Assembly: GCA_030248135.1 (NCBI GenBank)
Contig: JASANC010005750.1
Span: 50,716 to 114,715, forward strand
Direction of reading: 5' to 3'
DNA length: 64,000 nucleotides
Origin: Theristus sp. LFF4_11
Lineage: Eukaryota; Nematoda; Chromadorea; Monhysterida; Xyalidae
Shown piece by piece: positions 11,700-22,968 of the stretch. Made by a program: the position numbers and the translations under genes. Each line of letters starts with the position of its first letter. The first letter of the stretch is position 1. The notes beneath the pieces are model-generated. The model worked only from the letters and a program-made list of their open reading frames with translations. It was not told the DNA's origin and did no database searches.

Positions 11700-14600
11700 G
11701 ATGTTCACGGACTGGGCTGGGCTGATCGATCAGAGCACGAAACGCAAAACTCAACTCAAGTCAACTCAACGCCTGGAAAAGGTTTTTGTAAAAAAATTAT
11801 TGAAAAAACAGCATTTGGACTTTTTGAATTTTCACAACATTTTGAATTCAATGGAGTTTTTGAGCATCGTAACAGCTTGGATGGACGTCCGGACTCCGGA
11901 ACAGTTTTTCTGATTTCCTGAAGCTAAAAATCGAAATTCTGAACACTGAAAAAGCTGTTGGCATCTGATGGCTATTGCGTGCCACTGCCGTGCAATGCAG
12001 AGCACTTGTCACACATCAACATGATGTTTCACGTCAACACTGGGTGTTTTGATCAACAATACCTCCTCATTTGCTTCACCAGCTGTGCGCTTTTTTACTT
12101 CCAGATCTATAAAGTTTATTAGTTTGACGGCGCGTAAATAAGTTCTCTAGAACGCGCACGCACTGTGCAGCTGTGCTGCCGCTAGAAGCACGTTCCGAAT
12201 GCATAAAAAGCCGCATAGCTACGGAGCAGTTGTTGGGTGCGCTGATGAACTTTGCGAACGCGTGTTGTTGCATAGCAGCCCTATAGCTGCACGCGCGTTG
12301 CGAATGCGTAAAAAGTGCATAGCTATCATTCTCCTGTTGGGGGCGCTAATGGAACAACGCGAACGCGTTTTGCAGTGTTTAATAGCCGCGCGTGCTTAAA
12401 AAACATTGTATGAATGCCGCTTTAGTAATGAAGCTGAAGCTTGGCTGCCTGAAGGCCTCAATTTTGGCACAATTTTTTGAAAGTTCAACAAAAATTTTCT
12501 TTGATATTACCTCGTAAAGCCGTGAATAGGGTTTTAGGGTTTTAGCTACGTTTAGGGTTGTCTGTCAAACAAAAATAAAGTAATTAAAAAAATGCCGATA
12601 CGAATTTTTTTAATCTTCTAATATGTTTTGAAAACCTTAATTTTGGCACAATTTTTCGAAAGTTCAGCAAAAATTTTCTTTGACATTCAGCAGCAATAAG
12701 TAAGTAAGTAAGTAAAACCGTCAGCAGTCGATTTTGGACCGTTTTACCGACTGATTTTAGGCTTCGACAACAACTTCTTCTGCGGTGAAGTTTTTGAGTT
12801 AGGTTGTTAAAAAACAAAAACCGTCATTTTTGTTAATTTTTTTTATTTCAAAAATCAAAGTTGTGCTAAATCAACAAGGGAGTTCGAAGAACCGCATTTG
12901 ATGTTCAATCGCCTCAGTCAGAATCATCAGAATTTAAATCAGTTCATCAGAATTGATCGAATTTAAAGCCGGTTAGTGTGTTGTCACTTGAGCTGGAGAC
13001 AATTAGTGACGTTTTGGGGTCAAACCTCAAAACACAAGAAGAAGTATGGTAACGGTTTGGAAAAGGGGTAAATGAGGTCACCAAAGCAAAATTTGGAAAG
13101 TTCCGCCAAATGGGAGTCATTTGGGACCTGGGAGCACATCAAATGTGGTTCTTCGAACTCCCTGGTTGATTTAGCACAACTTTGATTTTTGAAATAAAAA
13201 AATGACGATTTTTGTTTTTTTAACAACCCTATTTGTAATTACCAGTACCCCTTTTCCAAACCATTACCATGCCTCTTACTTCTTGTGTTTTGACCCCCAT
13301 AACGTCACGAATTGTCCCCCCCCAGCTCAAGTGAAAACCAACGTACCGGCTTGAAATTCGATCAATTCTGATGATATCGCGACGACAGGACACGAAACAG
13401 CAACCAGACAACGTAGGCGGCTCGAGCTCGACCCCTGCGCTCGACCCCCTGAACCAGTACCGAAGGCGAAAGCAAATTTTCGAGGGGGGGGTGTCGTCAC
13501 GTGGGGGGGGTGCCGAAAATTTTTCAGTGGGGGGTGTCAGTCATGGTACAGTGACACCCCCCCCCAGGCGTGGGCCATGGGGGGGGTGCACTATTGTAGA
13601 AAATTTTCTGGGGGGGGGTGCACATTCCCCACCCCACCCATGAAATTTTTTCGCTTAAATTTTGAAGGAAAAACACTAAATTTTGCTGCAAAATTTTTGA
13701 AATTACAATGAAGAATGTCAAGTTATCATATATTTAGCTTATATTATGGTCTTTAAAGACAAAAAATCATGATTTTTGAGCAAAAATTCATGATTTTTGG
13801 GTGGTCCGAGAAAATTTTTGGGGGGGGGGTGTCACTGTTACTTAGGTCCATCTAGGGGGGGGTGGGGGGGGGTGTCTAGCAAATTTTGAGGGGGGGGGGG
13901 TGTGGATGGTCCAGTGTCAGGTTTTGGGGGGTGGGTGTCCCCGCCTAGGATTCGAATTTTTTTGTTTAAACTTTTTTAAATTCTTTAAAAAAACGGGATT
14001 TTGGTAAAATGGGTACAGTGATACCCCCGGCAACCGGCATAGTTGTTCTAGGGGGGGGGGGCCTGCGGCGCCTGCCTGAGGGGAGTGCCCAGCCCCCCCC
14101 CCAAAATTTTCGAAGCTATCTCTATCAGTTTTTTCGGCTCAGCTATTATCTATCTAAAAAAAATTCAGCCAGCTATCTAAAAAAATTGTCTTCGAAGACA
14201 GCAAATGAGTCAATTTTTGACCAAATTGACCATTTTTGCTTGAAATTCTTGAAAATTCTGCTAATTTATGGTAAAATACGCGTTTATACTTGATTTTTAG
14301 TGTATTTTTAGCATTATTTTGCTGTTATCTATCTATCCAATTTCAAAATTTTGACCATCTCCCCGAAAAGCTTCTTTATTAAAAGCACGCGCACTTGGCA
14401 TCGGCATTGCTCACTGCTCATGATCCAATAACGCGCCCGCACACGCACGCGCGTAACTCCGCCCCCTTCAGACATAGAACGACACGCACAAAGAGAGCGC
14501 TAGCGGGTTCTTCAGTGAAAACTCTTTGTGATGTTTGAATCGAATACAGTTTGACGTTCAATTTAAAGAAACCGCTGCATTTAAAAATCGTGCGATGATT

Positions 14601-15160
14601 GTTTTTAATGGAATCAGATTCTGGTGCAAATTAGTGTGGCGGTAGCAGAATAAAAGAAACAAAATTGAAAATTTTAAAACAAAGCAAGTTGCGAACGAAA
14701 GCAACTCTAGCGGGCTCTAATTTACAAAACTGTTGTTGGAATAATTCGGGATTAAAGAAACTGATTAGCTGTGTTTGAAAGTTGTTGCAAAGATTGGCCA
14801 AAAAGCAGTCTGGTTCAATGTCTTTCAAAGTCAAACCTTTTGTTGAAACCACACAAAATAACGGCAACACAAGATCGTGAAGCAGAAATGAAAATCACGT
14901 CTCAATAATTTCCGCTGTTTTTTATTTCCTTTGATTTGATGAAATTGTTGATCGGATTTTACAGCAAAATTAGAATTGCACATTCAGACTCAAAATGGAC
15001 AAAATACACGTAAGTTTCATTTTGCACAAAATGCCAAAAAGTTGAAAGTACAACAAGGAAAAAATGCCAAATACAAGAACACACAAATCACATCAGCTGA
15101 GAGACACAACCCATCAACAGATACAAAACAGGAGACCAGAATACGCAATGCCAAGCAACA
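11700..15160. repeat. repeat-rich intergenic DNA with G-tracts
   Basis: No gene recognised. Positions 12551-13231 are a composite of two nested TAGGGTTGTT hAT-like copies. Positions 13480-14110 contain many runs of 7-11 G, potential G-quadruplex DNA, in a TE family also seen near 6280-6400 and 20870. Positions 14037-14360 belong to the CATAGTTGTTC family. A region of AT-rich unique-looking sequence covers 14360-15000; its short minus-strand open frame at 14631-14870 has no recognisable domain. Confidence 0.5.
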
Positions 15161-16657
15161 AACTCGGCCGAGGAAATCGTGATCTGGGCGACGTTATGTG
15201 TTGGCAATACGTGCGTTTCACGTCATGTGTCTTGTGCGCCGACCTGTCACGCGACTCTGCCGGCGCTGTGCTGGACCGATTTCGGCGATCGATGGCTCAA
15301 TCAACTCAGCAGAGCACCAGGAACACGGTGATATGTCGTTTGTGGTTTGTTTCGGCGGTTTTCTGAAAATCGAAAAAATCACACACCACCATAAATTGGT
15401 GTTGTGTGTTTTTTCACAAAATTTTTATTGCACACGAACCATTGTTGAATGAAACAAAAACTAACCATAAACGACACATCATCGTGTTCCGGGTGCTCTG
15501 CTGAGTTGATTGAGCCGTCGATCGTCGAAATCGGCCGAGGAAATCGTGATCTGGGCGACGTTATGTGTTGGCAATACGTGCGTTTCACGTCATGTGTCTT
15601 GTGCGCCGACCTGTCACGCGACTCTGCCGGCGCTGTGCTCGACCGATTTCGACGATCGATGGCTCAATCAACTCAGCAGAGCATCAGGAACACGATGATG
15701 TGTTGTTTGTGGTTTGTTTCGGCGGTTTTCTGAAAATCGAAAAAACTCACAAATCCCAATAAATTGGTGTTTTGTGTTTTTTCACAAAATTTTTATTGCA
15801 CATCAACCAATGTTCAGTAAAACAAAAACTTACCACAAACGACACATCATCGTGTTCCGGATGCTCTGCTGAGTTGATTGAGCCGTCGATCGTCAAAATC
15901 GGCCGAGGAAATCGTGATCTGGGCGACGTTATATGTTGGCAATACGTGCGTTCCACGTCATGTGTCTTGTGCGCCGACCTGTCACGCGACTCTGCCGGCG
16001 CTGTGCTGGACCGATTTCGGCGATCGATGGCTCAATCAACTCAGCAGAGCACCAGGAACACGGTGATATGTCGTTTGTGGTTTGTTTCGGCGGTTTTCTG
16101 AAAATCGAAAAAATCACACACCACCATAAATTGGTGTTGTGTGTTTTTTCACAAAATTTTTATTGCACACGAACCATTGTTAAATGAAACAAAAACTAAC
16201 CATAAACGACACATCATCGTGTTCCGGGTGCTCTGCTGAGTTGATTGAGCCGTCGATCGTCGAAATCGGCCGAGGAAATCGTAATCTGGGCGACGTTATA
16301 TGTTGGCAATACGTGCGTTCCACGTCATGTGTCTTGTGCGCCGACCTGTCACGCGACTCTGCCGGCGCTGTGCTGGACTGATTTCGGCGATCGATGGCTC
16401 AATCAACTCAGCAGAGCACCAGGAACACGATGATATGTCGTTTGTGGTTTGTTTCGGCGGTTTTCTGAAAATCGAAAAACTCACAAATCCCAATAAATTG
16501 GTGTTTTGTGTTTTTTCACAAATTTTTTATTGCACATCAACCAATGTTCAGTAAAACAAAAACTAATCATAAACGACACATTAGCGTGTTCCGGATGCTC
16601 TGCTGAGTTGATTGAGCTATCGATCGTCGAAATCGGCCAAGGAAATCGTGATCTAGG
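15161..16657 (+). repeat. 367-bp satellite, four monomers in an A-B-A-B higher-order pattern
   Basis: Four tandem monomers of about 367 bp begin near 15161, 15528, 15895 and 16262, each marked by CGGCCGAGGAAATCGTGATC. Monomers 1 and 3 share one variant (CACACCACCATAAATTGGTG), monomers 2 and 4 another (CACAAATCCCAATAAATTGG), giving a 734-bp higher-order unit. Within each monomer a roughly 45-bp segment around GCTCAATCAACTCAGCAGAGC recurs as an inverted copy, so each unit can fold back. The array is broken at 16658 by a CATAGTTGTTC-family insertion and satellite sequence resumes near 16815. Open frames in it are a by-product of the repeat. Confidence 0.9.
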
Positions 16658-16814
16658 CGACATAGTTGTTCTAGGGGAGGGGGGGGGCGCCCCCCCAAAA
16701 ATTTTTTTCGAATATATCTATCTGAGAAAGTTTTTCGGCTCAGTTATTTTCAAAAAAATGTTCAATGTTCAGCGTTTATTTCCACACGCAGCATCAACGG
16801 CAAAAAATTTTTGA
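16658..16814 (+). mobile_element. CATAGTTGTTC-family insertion in the satellite array
   Basis: CATAGTTGTTCTAG followed by a G-tract and CCCCCCAAAAATTTTTT begins at 16658, in the middle of satellite monomer sequence. Satellite sequence (CACGCGACTCTGCCGGCGC) resumes at about 16815, with roughly 78 bp of the monomer missing. It is a short relative of the element at 18057-18522. Confidence 0.55.
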
Positions 16815-17298
16815 ACACGCGACTCTGCCGGCGCTGCGCTCAACCGATTTCTCCACGTGAAAATGGATGGAACTAATGGAAGCCAAACTCCGTCGCCGGC
16901 TTTCTGACTTTTCATCCAAACCACGTGCAGGAAAAAAACAGTTAACCAGCCCTTCGACGCCCATATACATGGCTCTTAAAAAAACAAAAAAAGGAAGTGT
17001 CATTCGCTTTTCTGGAGTTGACGATCATAAATCAATGCCGTTTTTTTATTTTAGTGCTAAATCTCACTGCTGGCAGCCTTTAAACGTCGAATACAGCCAT
17101 TTAAAAAATCATGGAGTTTTTTTACACCATGGTTTATTTAGCTTTTCAGTTTCCAGGATTTTGGTGGTTAAAATATACACATGGTTTTGTTATCTCATGG
17201 TGTTTTTATACACCATGGTTTTTTTAATATTCACCCCCCCCCCACCCAAGTCGACCCCCCCCCACCCGGGACGACCCCCCCCCAAATTTGGGCGGACC

Positions 17299-18009
17299 TA
17301 GGGTTGTTAAACAAAAATGAATTTTTTTTTTAAAAAGTAATTTAAAAAAAACAAAAATGCCGATTTTTTTTAAATTCGAAAAATTTTCCTCTAATATGCT
17401 CTGAAAACCTCAATTTTGGCACAATTTTTCGAAAGTTCAACAAAAATTTTCTTTGATTATACCTCGTAAAACCTTTAGCAGTCGATTTTGGGCCGTTTTA
17501 CCGACTGATTTTAGGCTTCGACAACATCTGCGATGAAGTTTTTGAGCGTCCCAAAGCTTAGCCTACCATTTCCGATGCAGATAAGGTGACGATTCGCCTC
17601 GCAGAGCGTCCGATTGTGCTCGCTGCTCCGTTTGCAAGCGCTACGTTGTCTGGTTGCTGCTTCGTGTCGTGTCGTCGCGACACCATCAGAAGAATTGATC
17701 GAATTTCAAGGCGGTATGTTTGTCTTCACTTTAGCATTAGCTTAGCTGGGGACAATTAGTGACGTTTTGGAGGTCAAAACACAAGAAGAGGCATGGTGAC
17801 GGTTTGGAAAAGGGGTAATTGAGGTCACCAAAACAAAATCTGCAAAGTTCCGCCATACGGGAGTCATTCGGGAGGCGCTTGCATATCATATGTGGTTCTT
17901 CGGACTCCCTGATTGATTTAGCACAACTTTGATTTTTGAAATTTTTTAAAAAAAATTAAAAAAAAAACAAAAACAAAAATGACGATTTTTGTTTTTTTTA
18001 ACAACCCTA
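17299..18009. mobile_element. hAT-like non-autonomous element with exact 8-bp TSD
   Basis: A 711-bp element bounded by TAGGGTTGTTAA at the left and the inverted TTAACAACCCTA at the right. It is flanked on both sides by GGCGGACC (17291-17298 and 18010-18017), an exact 8-bp target-site duplication. An 8-bp duplication with TAGGG-type ends is characteristic of the hAT superfamily. No transposase frame is present, so it is a MITE-like derivative. Inner sequence is shared with 12551-13231, 59001-59647 and fragments at 473-755 and 7055-7165. Confidence 0.88.
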
Positions 18010-18056
18010 GGCGGACCCCCCCCTCGGATTCGCCAAAAATCGGGCTCGACCCCTGA

Positions 18057-18522
18057 CATAGTTGTTCCAGAGCCGAGGGGTTGGGGGGGGGCGATATAGA
18101 TAGCTGGAGCAAATTTTCCAGATAGATAGCTGAAAAAATTTGGGGGGGGGGGGCGCGGGGGGGGCATGTGACTTTGGGGGGGGCGGTCAAAATTTTGAAA
18201 TTTGATAGATATATAGCTAAAACGCTAAAAAAACTATAAAAACAGCAAAATAATGTTAAAAATACGCTAAAAATCGAGTATAAACGCATATTTTACCCAA
18301 ATTAGCGAAATTTTCAAGAATTACGAGCAAAAATGGTCAATTTTGGTCAAAAATTGACTAATTTTTTGTCTTAGAAGACAAAATTTTTTAGATAGATAGT
18401 TGGCTGAGAATTTTTTTTAGATAGATAATAGCTGAGCCGAAAAAACCTGTCTGATAGAGATAGATTCGAAAAAATTTGGGGGGGGGCCGGCCCCCCCAGG
18501 CCCCCCCCCTAGAACAACTATG
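18057..18522. mobile_element. second hAT-like element (CATAGTTGTTC ends, 8-bp TSD)
   Basis: A 466-bp element with 14-bp inverted ends, CATAGTTGTTCCAG at the left and CTAGAACAACTATG at the right. It is flanked by exact 8-bp repeats ACCCCTGA (18049-18056 and 18523-18530). Just inside the ends are long G or C runs, then AGATAGATAGCTG-type motifs. It lies only 39 bp from the TSD of the element at 17299-18009, in the same older host repeat. Related fragments: about 730-1025, 14037-14360, 16658-16814, 19838-19950 and 59870-59940. Confidence 0.88.
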
Positions 18523-18970
18523 ACCCCTGAAAACAGCCCAATAACCTGGCGCTTCTTTTTTAAAACGCACGCGCACGCGGCATCGGCATGCTCATGCTCA
18601 TGATCCACTAGCGCGCCTGCACACGCTCCGGCCTCAACGAAAACTTGTTAAAAACGCAATTGTTTTGACATCTTCCTTTCTGAAAAGGGTTGGCTTAGGT
18701 TAGGATCAGGTTAGGATCATGTTAGGCTTAGGATTATGCTTTAGGATTAGGGTTAGAATTAGGTCCGTTTAAACAATGTCCGACAACGAGCGTCTCGGTT
18801 TTTTAGAAAAGAAGGGCAACCGCCAAATAATGCTTAAAATATGCTAAAAATCAAATTGACCATTTTTGCCCGAACTTTTTGAAAATTTTGCTAATTTTGG
18901 TTAAATACACTTTTATACTTGATTTTTAGCATGTTTTAAGCATTATTTAGCTGTTTTTATAGCTTTTTAG

Positions 18971-19257
18971 GGTTGGCACGTTTTATGATATTACGCTCCA
19001 GTTAACTCACGCTCCACAATTGGATGTTCTCGGACATTGCTAAAACGGACCTAAACCTAAAAACCAAACCTAAGCCTAATCTTAAGCAAAACCTGTTCCT
19101 AACCTAATCCTAACCTAAGCCAAGCCTTTTTAAGAAAGCAAGAATGAAAATAACTGCATTTTGAACGAGTTTATGTTGAGTGCGGAGCGTGTGCACGCGC
19201 GCTAGTGGATCATGAGCAATGAGCAATGCGGATGCGGGGCAGGTGCATATCATAATG
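18971..19257 (-). repeat. inverted copy of the 180-466 repeat
   Basis: From GGGTTGGCACGTTTTATGAT to the CATGAGCAATGAGC region this is close to the reverse complement of 180-466. It contains degenerate telomere-like motifs (CCTAACCTAATCCTAACC). Shorter related copies occur at 7200-7400 and 18600-18790. Confidence 0.75.
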
Positions 19258-19544
19258 AAGCTTCGCGGCTTTTTAGCGTTTTAGCTATCTATCTATCTAA
19301 GGGTGGGAAGGGGTTCACCCCCCCCCCTCAGCCGAAAATCCTGCCCGTACACGTGTATATCCCCCGTGTCAAATACCCGTGTACCCCCCCCCCCCCCTCC
19401 CCCCTTTACCTCGACACGGGTACTAGACTCCCCCCACCCCCTCCGCGAGAAAATACGGGATCGCACCCCCCCTCACGGTGGTCAATCTCATCTCAATATT
19501 TCCCAAAAATACCGTAATTTTTGCATTTTTCTTGACGTTTGTGT

Positions 19545-20242
19545 CTGTCCCTGCATAGATTTTGTTGTTTCTGACCAAACAAGCAACTTCTTTGCACCAA
19601 ATATATTCTGTATTTTACAAAAATTTCTGTGTTTTTCCAAGGCAAAAATTTGGTATTATCCGTGCGATCCCGTGCACCCCCCCCCCCTCACGAAATTTTT
19701 CTGCCAGTGCACCCCCCTCAGGAAAATTTGCTGCCCGTGCACCCCCCCCCCCTCACCGAGAAGGCACCTGACACTCCCCCTCTAAAATTAGGCAAACACC
19801 CCCCTCACCCGAGGTCCCGCTTTCGCTACTGGCGCCACCCCCCAAAATTTTCCAGCTATCTATTAATATCTATCTGGAAAATTTGCTCCAGCTATCTATA
19901 TCGGCTCCCCCCCCAACCCCCCCGGCTCTGGAACAACTGTGGTCCATGTGAGGGGGGTGGGTCAGTAGCGAAAGCGGGACCTCGGGTGAGCGGGGGTGTT
20001 TGCCAAATTTTAGAGGGGGTGTCAGGTGCCTTCTCGATGAGGGGGGGGGTGCACGGGCAGCAATTTTTCCTGAGGGGGGTGCACTGGCAGAAAAATTTCG
20101 TAAGGGGGGAAAGGGTGCACGGGATCGCACGGGTAATACCAAAATTTTTGCCTTAGAAAAACACAGAAATTCTTGTAAAATACAGAATATTTTGTGCAAA
20201 CAAGCTGCTTGGTCAGAAACAACAAAATCTATGCAGGGACAG
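19545..20242. repeat. 0.7-kb palindrome (foldback) with an insertion in its loop
   Basis: The left arm (19545 to about 19837) and right arm (about 19951 to 20242) are inverted copies of each other: CTGTCCCTGCATAGATTTTG at the left mirrors CAAAATCTATGCAGGGACAG at the right, and GCTTTCGCTACTG mirrors CAGTAGCGAAAGC at the inner border. The loop is a fragment of the CATAGTTGTTC family (ending GGCTCTGGAACAAC). Arms contain G/C runs. It lacks recognisable coding capacity. Confidence 0.85.
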
Positions 20243-20261
20243 TAAAAACAGTAAATTAGGT

Positions 20262-20345
20262 CTCATCCGTAGCTCGGTGGTTAACACGCTCGCCTTCAAC
20301 CCAGAAGGTGACGGGTTCGACCCCCCACGGAGGATGACAAACTGC
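20262..20345 (+). ncRNA. tRNA-like head of a SINE or tRNA pseudogene
   Basis: TCATCCG...GGATGA can pair as a six-base acceptor-like stem. TAGCTCGGTGG fits the Pol III A box and GGGTTCGACCC the B box, about 35 bp apart. The anticodon arm (CCTT...AAGG around an eight-base loop) is abnormal, so it is probably not a functional tRNA. Downstream sequence to about 20420 has no tRNA counterpart, which is what a tRNA-derived SINE would show. Confidence 0.5.
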
Positions 20346-20429
20346 CGCCAGTGTAGCTCTCTACTCTAATAACTACACTGGTTTTCAACGAAAAAAACTT
20401 TCGGATTCGCTGCCCTACGGGGATTGGTC

Positions 20430-21497
20430 GTTCTGGGGAGAATTCGGCGGACCGGAATCAAACGGGCCGTAACTCTTCGGACCGGAGTTTCGCGGGCCGC
20501 AATGGTACTGAGCAAAGCGGCCAAAGCAGAAGAAACTAGCAAAAGAGCGTGAAGCTAACTTTTTTAACTTTTTATTGACGCCCTATATATTTTGTGACTT
20601 GTGTTTACGTCAACCGTATTTTGCTGCTGTTTTGTTCATTAACGAGCTCATGAAACCAATTGCAGAAGCTTCTATCGGTATCTGGTCTTTGCTCGTCGAT
20701 CTTTGACTTGAAAGTAGAAGTTGTCTATAAAATCTGCCAAAAATAAAGTTCACACGAAACTCTGGGCAAAAAAAAGTCATGAAGTCACTTTCTGTGGACA
20801 GTGTCTTAAACGCATTTTCAGATGAAGGTACAATTTCGATGGCAAAAATTCGTTTCCTCACTAAAAATTTCGGCACCCCCGCCCCACGTGACGACACCCC
20901 CACCCTCGGGGAGGGGAGGCGCCACGGTCACCACCACCACAATGGCGGATTTTAATATTTTAAAAAACTCTCAGCATCAACATGCGAAGCAAGAAAACAC
21001 TTGATGACTGGATTTTTATACGTTATTTTTACACAAATTATTTACTGTCCGTGTGCGTAGTGCGTACGTGATGTTGATTCAATTCTCTGACCAAAATAAG
21101 GTTCAATTCAATGATGAACTTTGCTTTGTAGCGCTACCGTAATCTGCACGGCAATGTGGACACGCTGCAGTCGTTCAATTTCTCCTCTGGACCCATTGAA
21201 TAAGCAACACTAAATGAACGACCCACCCAACAACATGGTATGCCAATTGAAAAAAATCGTTATGTTTTACCATAGTTACAAGGATAGAGGTAGCAAGTCA
21301 ACGAAGCAACTGTCGTTATGTTTGCGACACGAAAACAGCGTGCCGTGACATGGTCGGACGCATGCATCAGGCGCTTCTATGCACATCCCCGTGCGTGCTT
21401 GCATCTGGCTGATGGTCGTTCTTGTTGCCAGTCAACAAAAAACGCACCAAATGTTTACTTCGTTCATGTTCGGATTTATCACGTATCTTCATTGATG
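20430..21497. other. intergenic stretch, little recognised
   Basis: A few degenerate GGGCCGNAAT motifs (20450-20520), a G-tract fragment related to 13.5 kb (20865-20930), then unique-looking DNA without a convincing exon. Confidence 0.4.
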
Positions 21498-22924
21498 ACT
21501 AGCCAATTGACCCGAGCGTATGTGGCTTAATACGTTAATACGGCATTGACTTAGAAAGAAAAAACAGTAACGTTTACTGAATAATAACCCTGAAGAAAAT
21601 TTACCTTGTGCTGCCGTGAAGTCGCCTACAAAACAATATTTTTAATGTATTTAAATAAATAAAAAATGCGAAGTTTATGATTTTGCTATTTTTACCCGTT
21701 TACCTACCCTAACCGAAGGCAAGCCTTTTTGTAAGTGAAGTAAAATTGAATAAAAAATATAAAACTAACGTTTTTTTTCATTTACCCGTTTTAAAAAGCT
21801 AATGCTTTTTTACCCGTTTACCAAAGCCAAGCCTTTTTTGTAAAGTAAAAATGCGAAGTTTATGATTTTGCTATTTTCCCCGTTCACCCTAACCTAAGTC
21901 AAGCCTTTTTGTATGTGAAGTAAGATTGAATAAAAAACATAAAAATTAACGTTTTTTTCAATTACCCCTTTTAAAAAGCTAATGCTTCTTTTACCCGTTT
22001 ACCTAAGCCAAGCCTTTTTTGCAAAGTAAAAATGCGAAGTTTATGATTTTGCTATTTTTACCCCTTCACCCTAACCTAAGTCAAGCCTTTTTGTAAGTTA
22101 AGTAAGATTGAATAAAAAATATAAAAATTAACGTTTTTTTTATTAAAAAATACCCGTTTTAAAAAGCTAATGCTTCTTTTACCCGGTTACCCTAACATAA
22201 GCCAAGCCTTTTTTCTAAAGTGAAAAGGAATAGAAGAAACAAAAAAGTGACGTTTATAATTTTGTTTTGCAGTCATTGCTTCTTTTTACCCGTTTACCCC
22301 AACATGACCCTAACATTTTGCAAAGTGAAAATGAATGGTAAATACAATTTCGACCCAATTAAAAAACTAACTTTTTTCAGAGACGGTTTTGTTACATCTT
22401 TCACAGTCGCTCGTCAAGTTTTGAGCAGCAACAATTGCCAGTTGCCCATCGTGCGTTACGTTGAAATTATCGCGCATAAACCATGGAGTATCAATTTGAA
22501 AATGAAAAATGGAGTATCAATTTCAATGAAATTTACTTGTTTTGAATCCAAAGTGCAACTTGCAATGCCGATGTCAATGTGCGTTTTGCGCAACCCGATT
22601 TTTAAAAACAAAAAAAGTTCAAACTTTTTCAAAGACGGTTTTGTTACATCTTTCCCAGTCGATCATCAAGTTTTGCTCAGCCACGCTTCCATTTGCCTAT
22701 GCTGCGCTGAACTGTCTCTGTTGACCAAAGAGTATCATGATGACTCCATCTATGAAGAGCGACGTTTTGAGAAAACAATCTCAACTGGCATTAATAAAAA
22801 AATAGGTTAAGGAAATTGAGATGGAGTTTCCTTAAGTAGCAAAAAAGGGCGCCAATTCAAATTCCAAAAAAGTGCCACACACACACACACGCACGCACAG
22901 ACACTTTGTAAATTTAATAATATA
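21498..22924 (+). repeat. 1.4-kb repeat, copy 1 (ACTAGCC...CACGCACAGAC ends)
   Basis: It begins ACTAGCCAATTGACCCGAGC and ends with a CA-rich run, GCACGCACAGACACTTTG, and AT-rich sequence. Inside are three to four degenerate internal repeats of about 135-190 bp, each with AAATGCGAAGTTTATGATTT and AGCCTTTTT. A second direct copy lies at 28051-29486. A lone 5'-like end (ACTAGCAAATGACCCGTGC) is at 24648. The 196-codon open frame at 22220-22810 is inside the repeat and is disrupted in copy 2. Superfamily not assigned. Confidence 0.8.
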
Positions 22925-22968
22925 GATTTGGAAAAAGTTCAGTTCTGAAAATCGAAGCCAAACCGCAA

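Noticed and set aside
13480..14110. Regulatory G-quadruplex promoter
   Set aside because: The G runs occur in several transposon copies in the window and no gene starts nearby.
15064..16814. Repeated 60-110 codon frames in the 15-16.8 kb region
   Set aside because: They recur exactly with the 367-bp satellite period on both strands and have no codon-like conservation or domain.
20262..20345. Functional tRNA gene
   Set aside because: The A and B boxes are good but the anticodon arm has an eight-base loop and the acceptor stem is irregular; a SINE or pseudogene is more likely.
22220..22810. 196-codon plus-strand frame
   Set aside because: It is inside the 1.4-kb repeat; the second copy at 28.8-29.4 kb has indels that break the frame, so selection for a protein is not evident.
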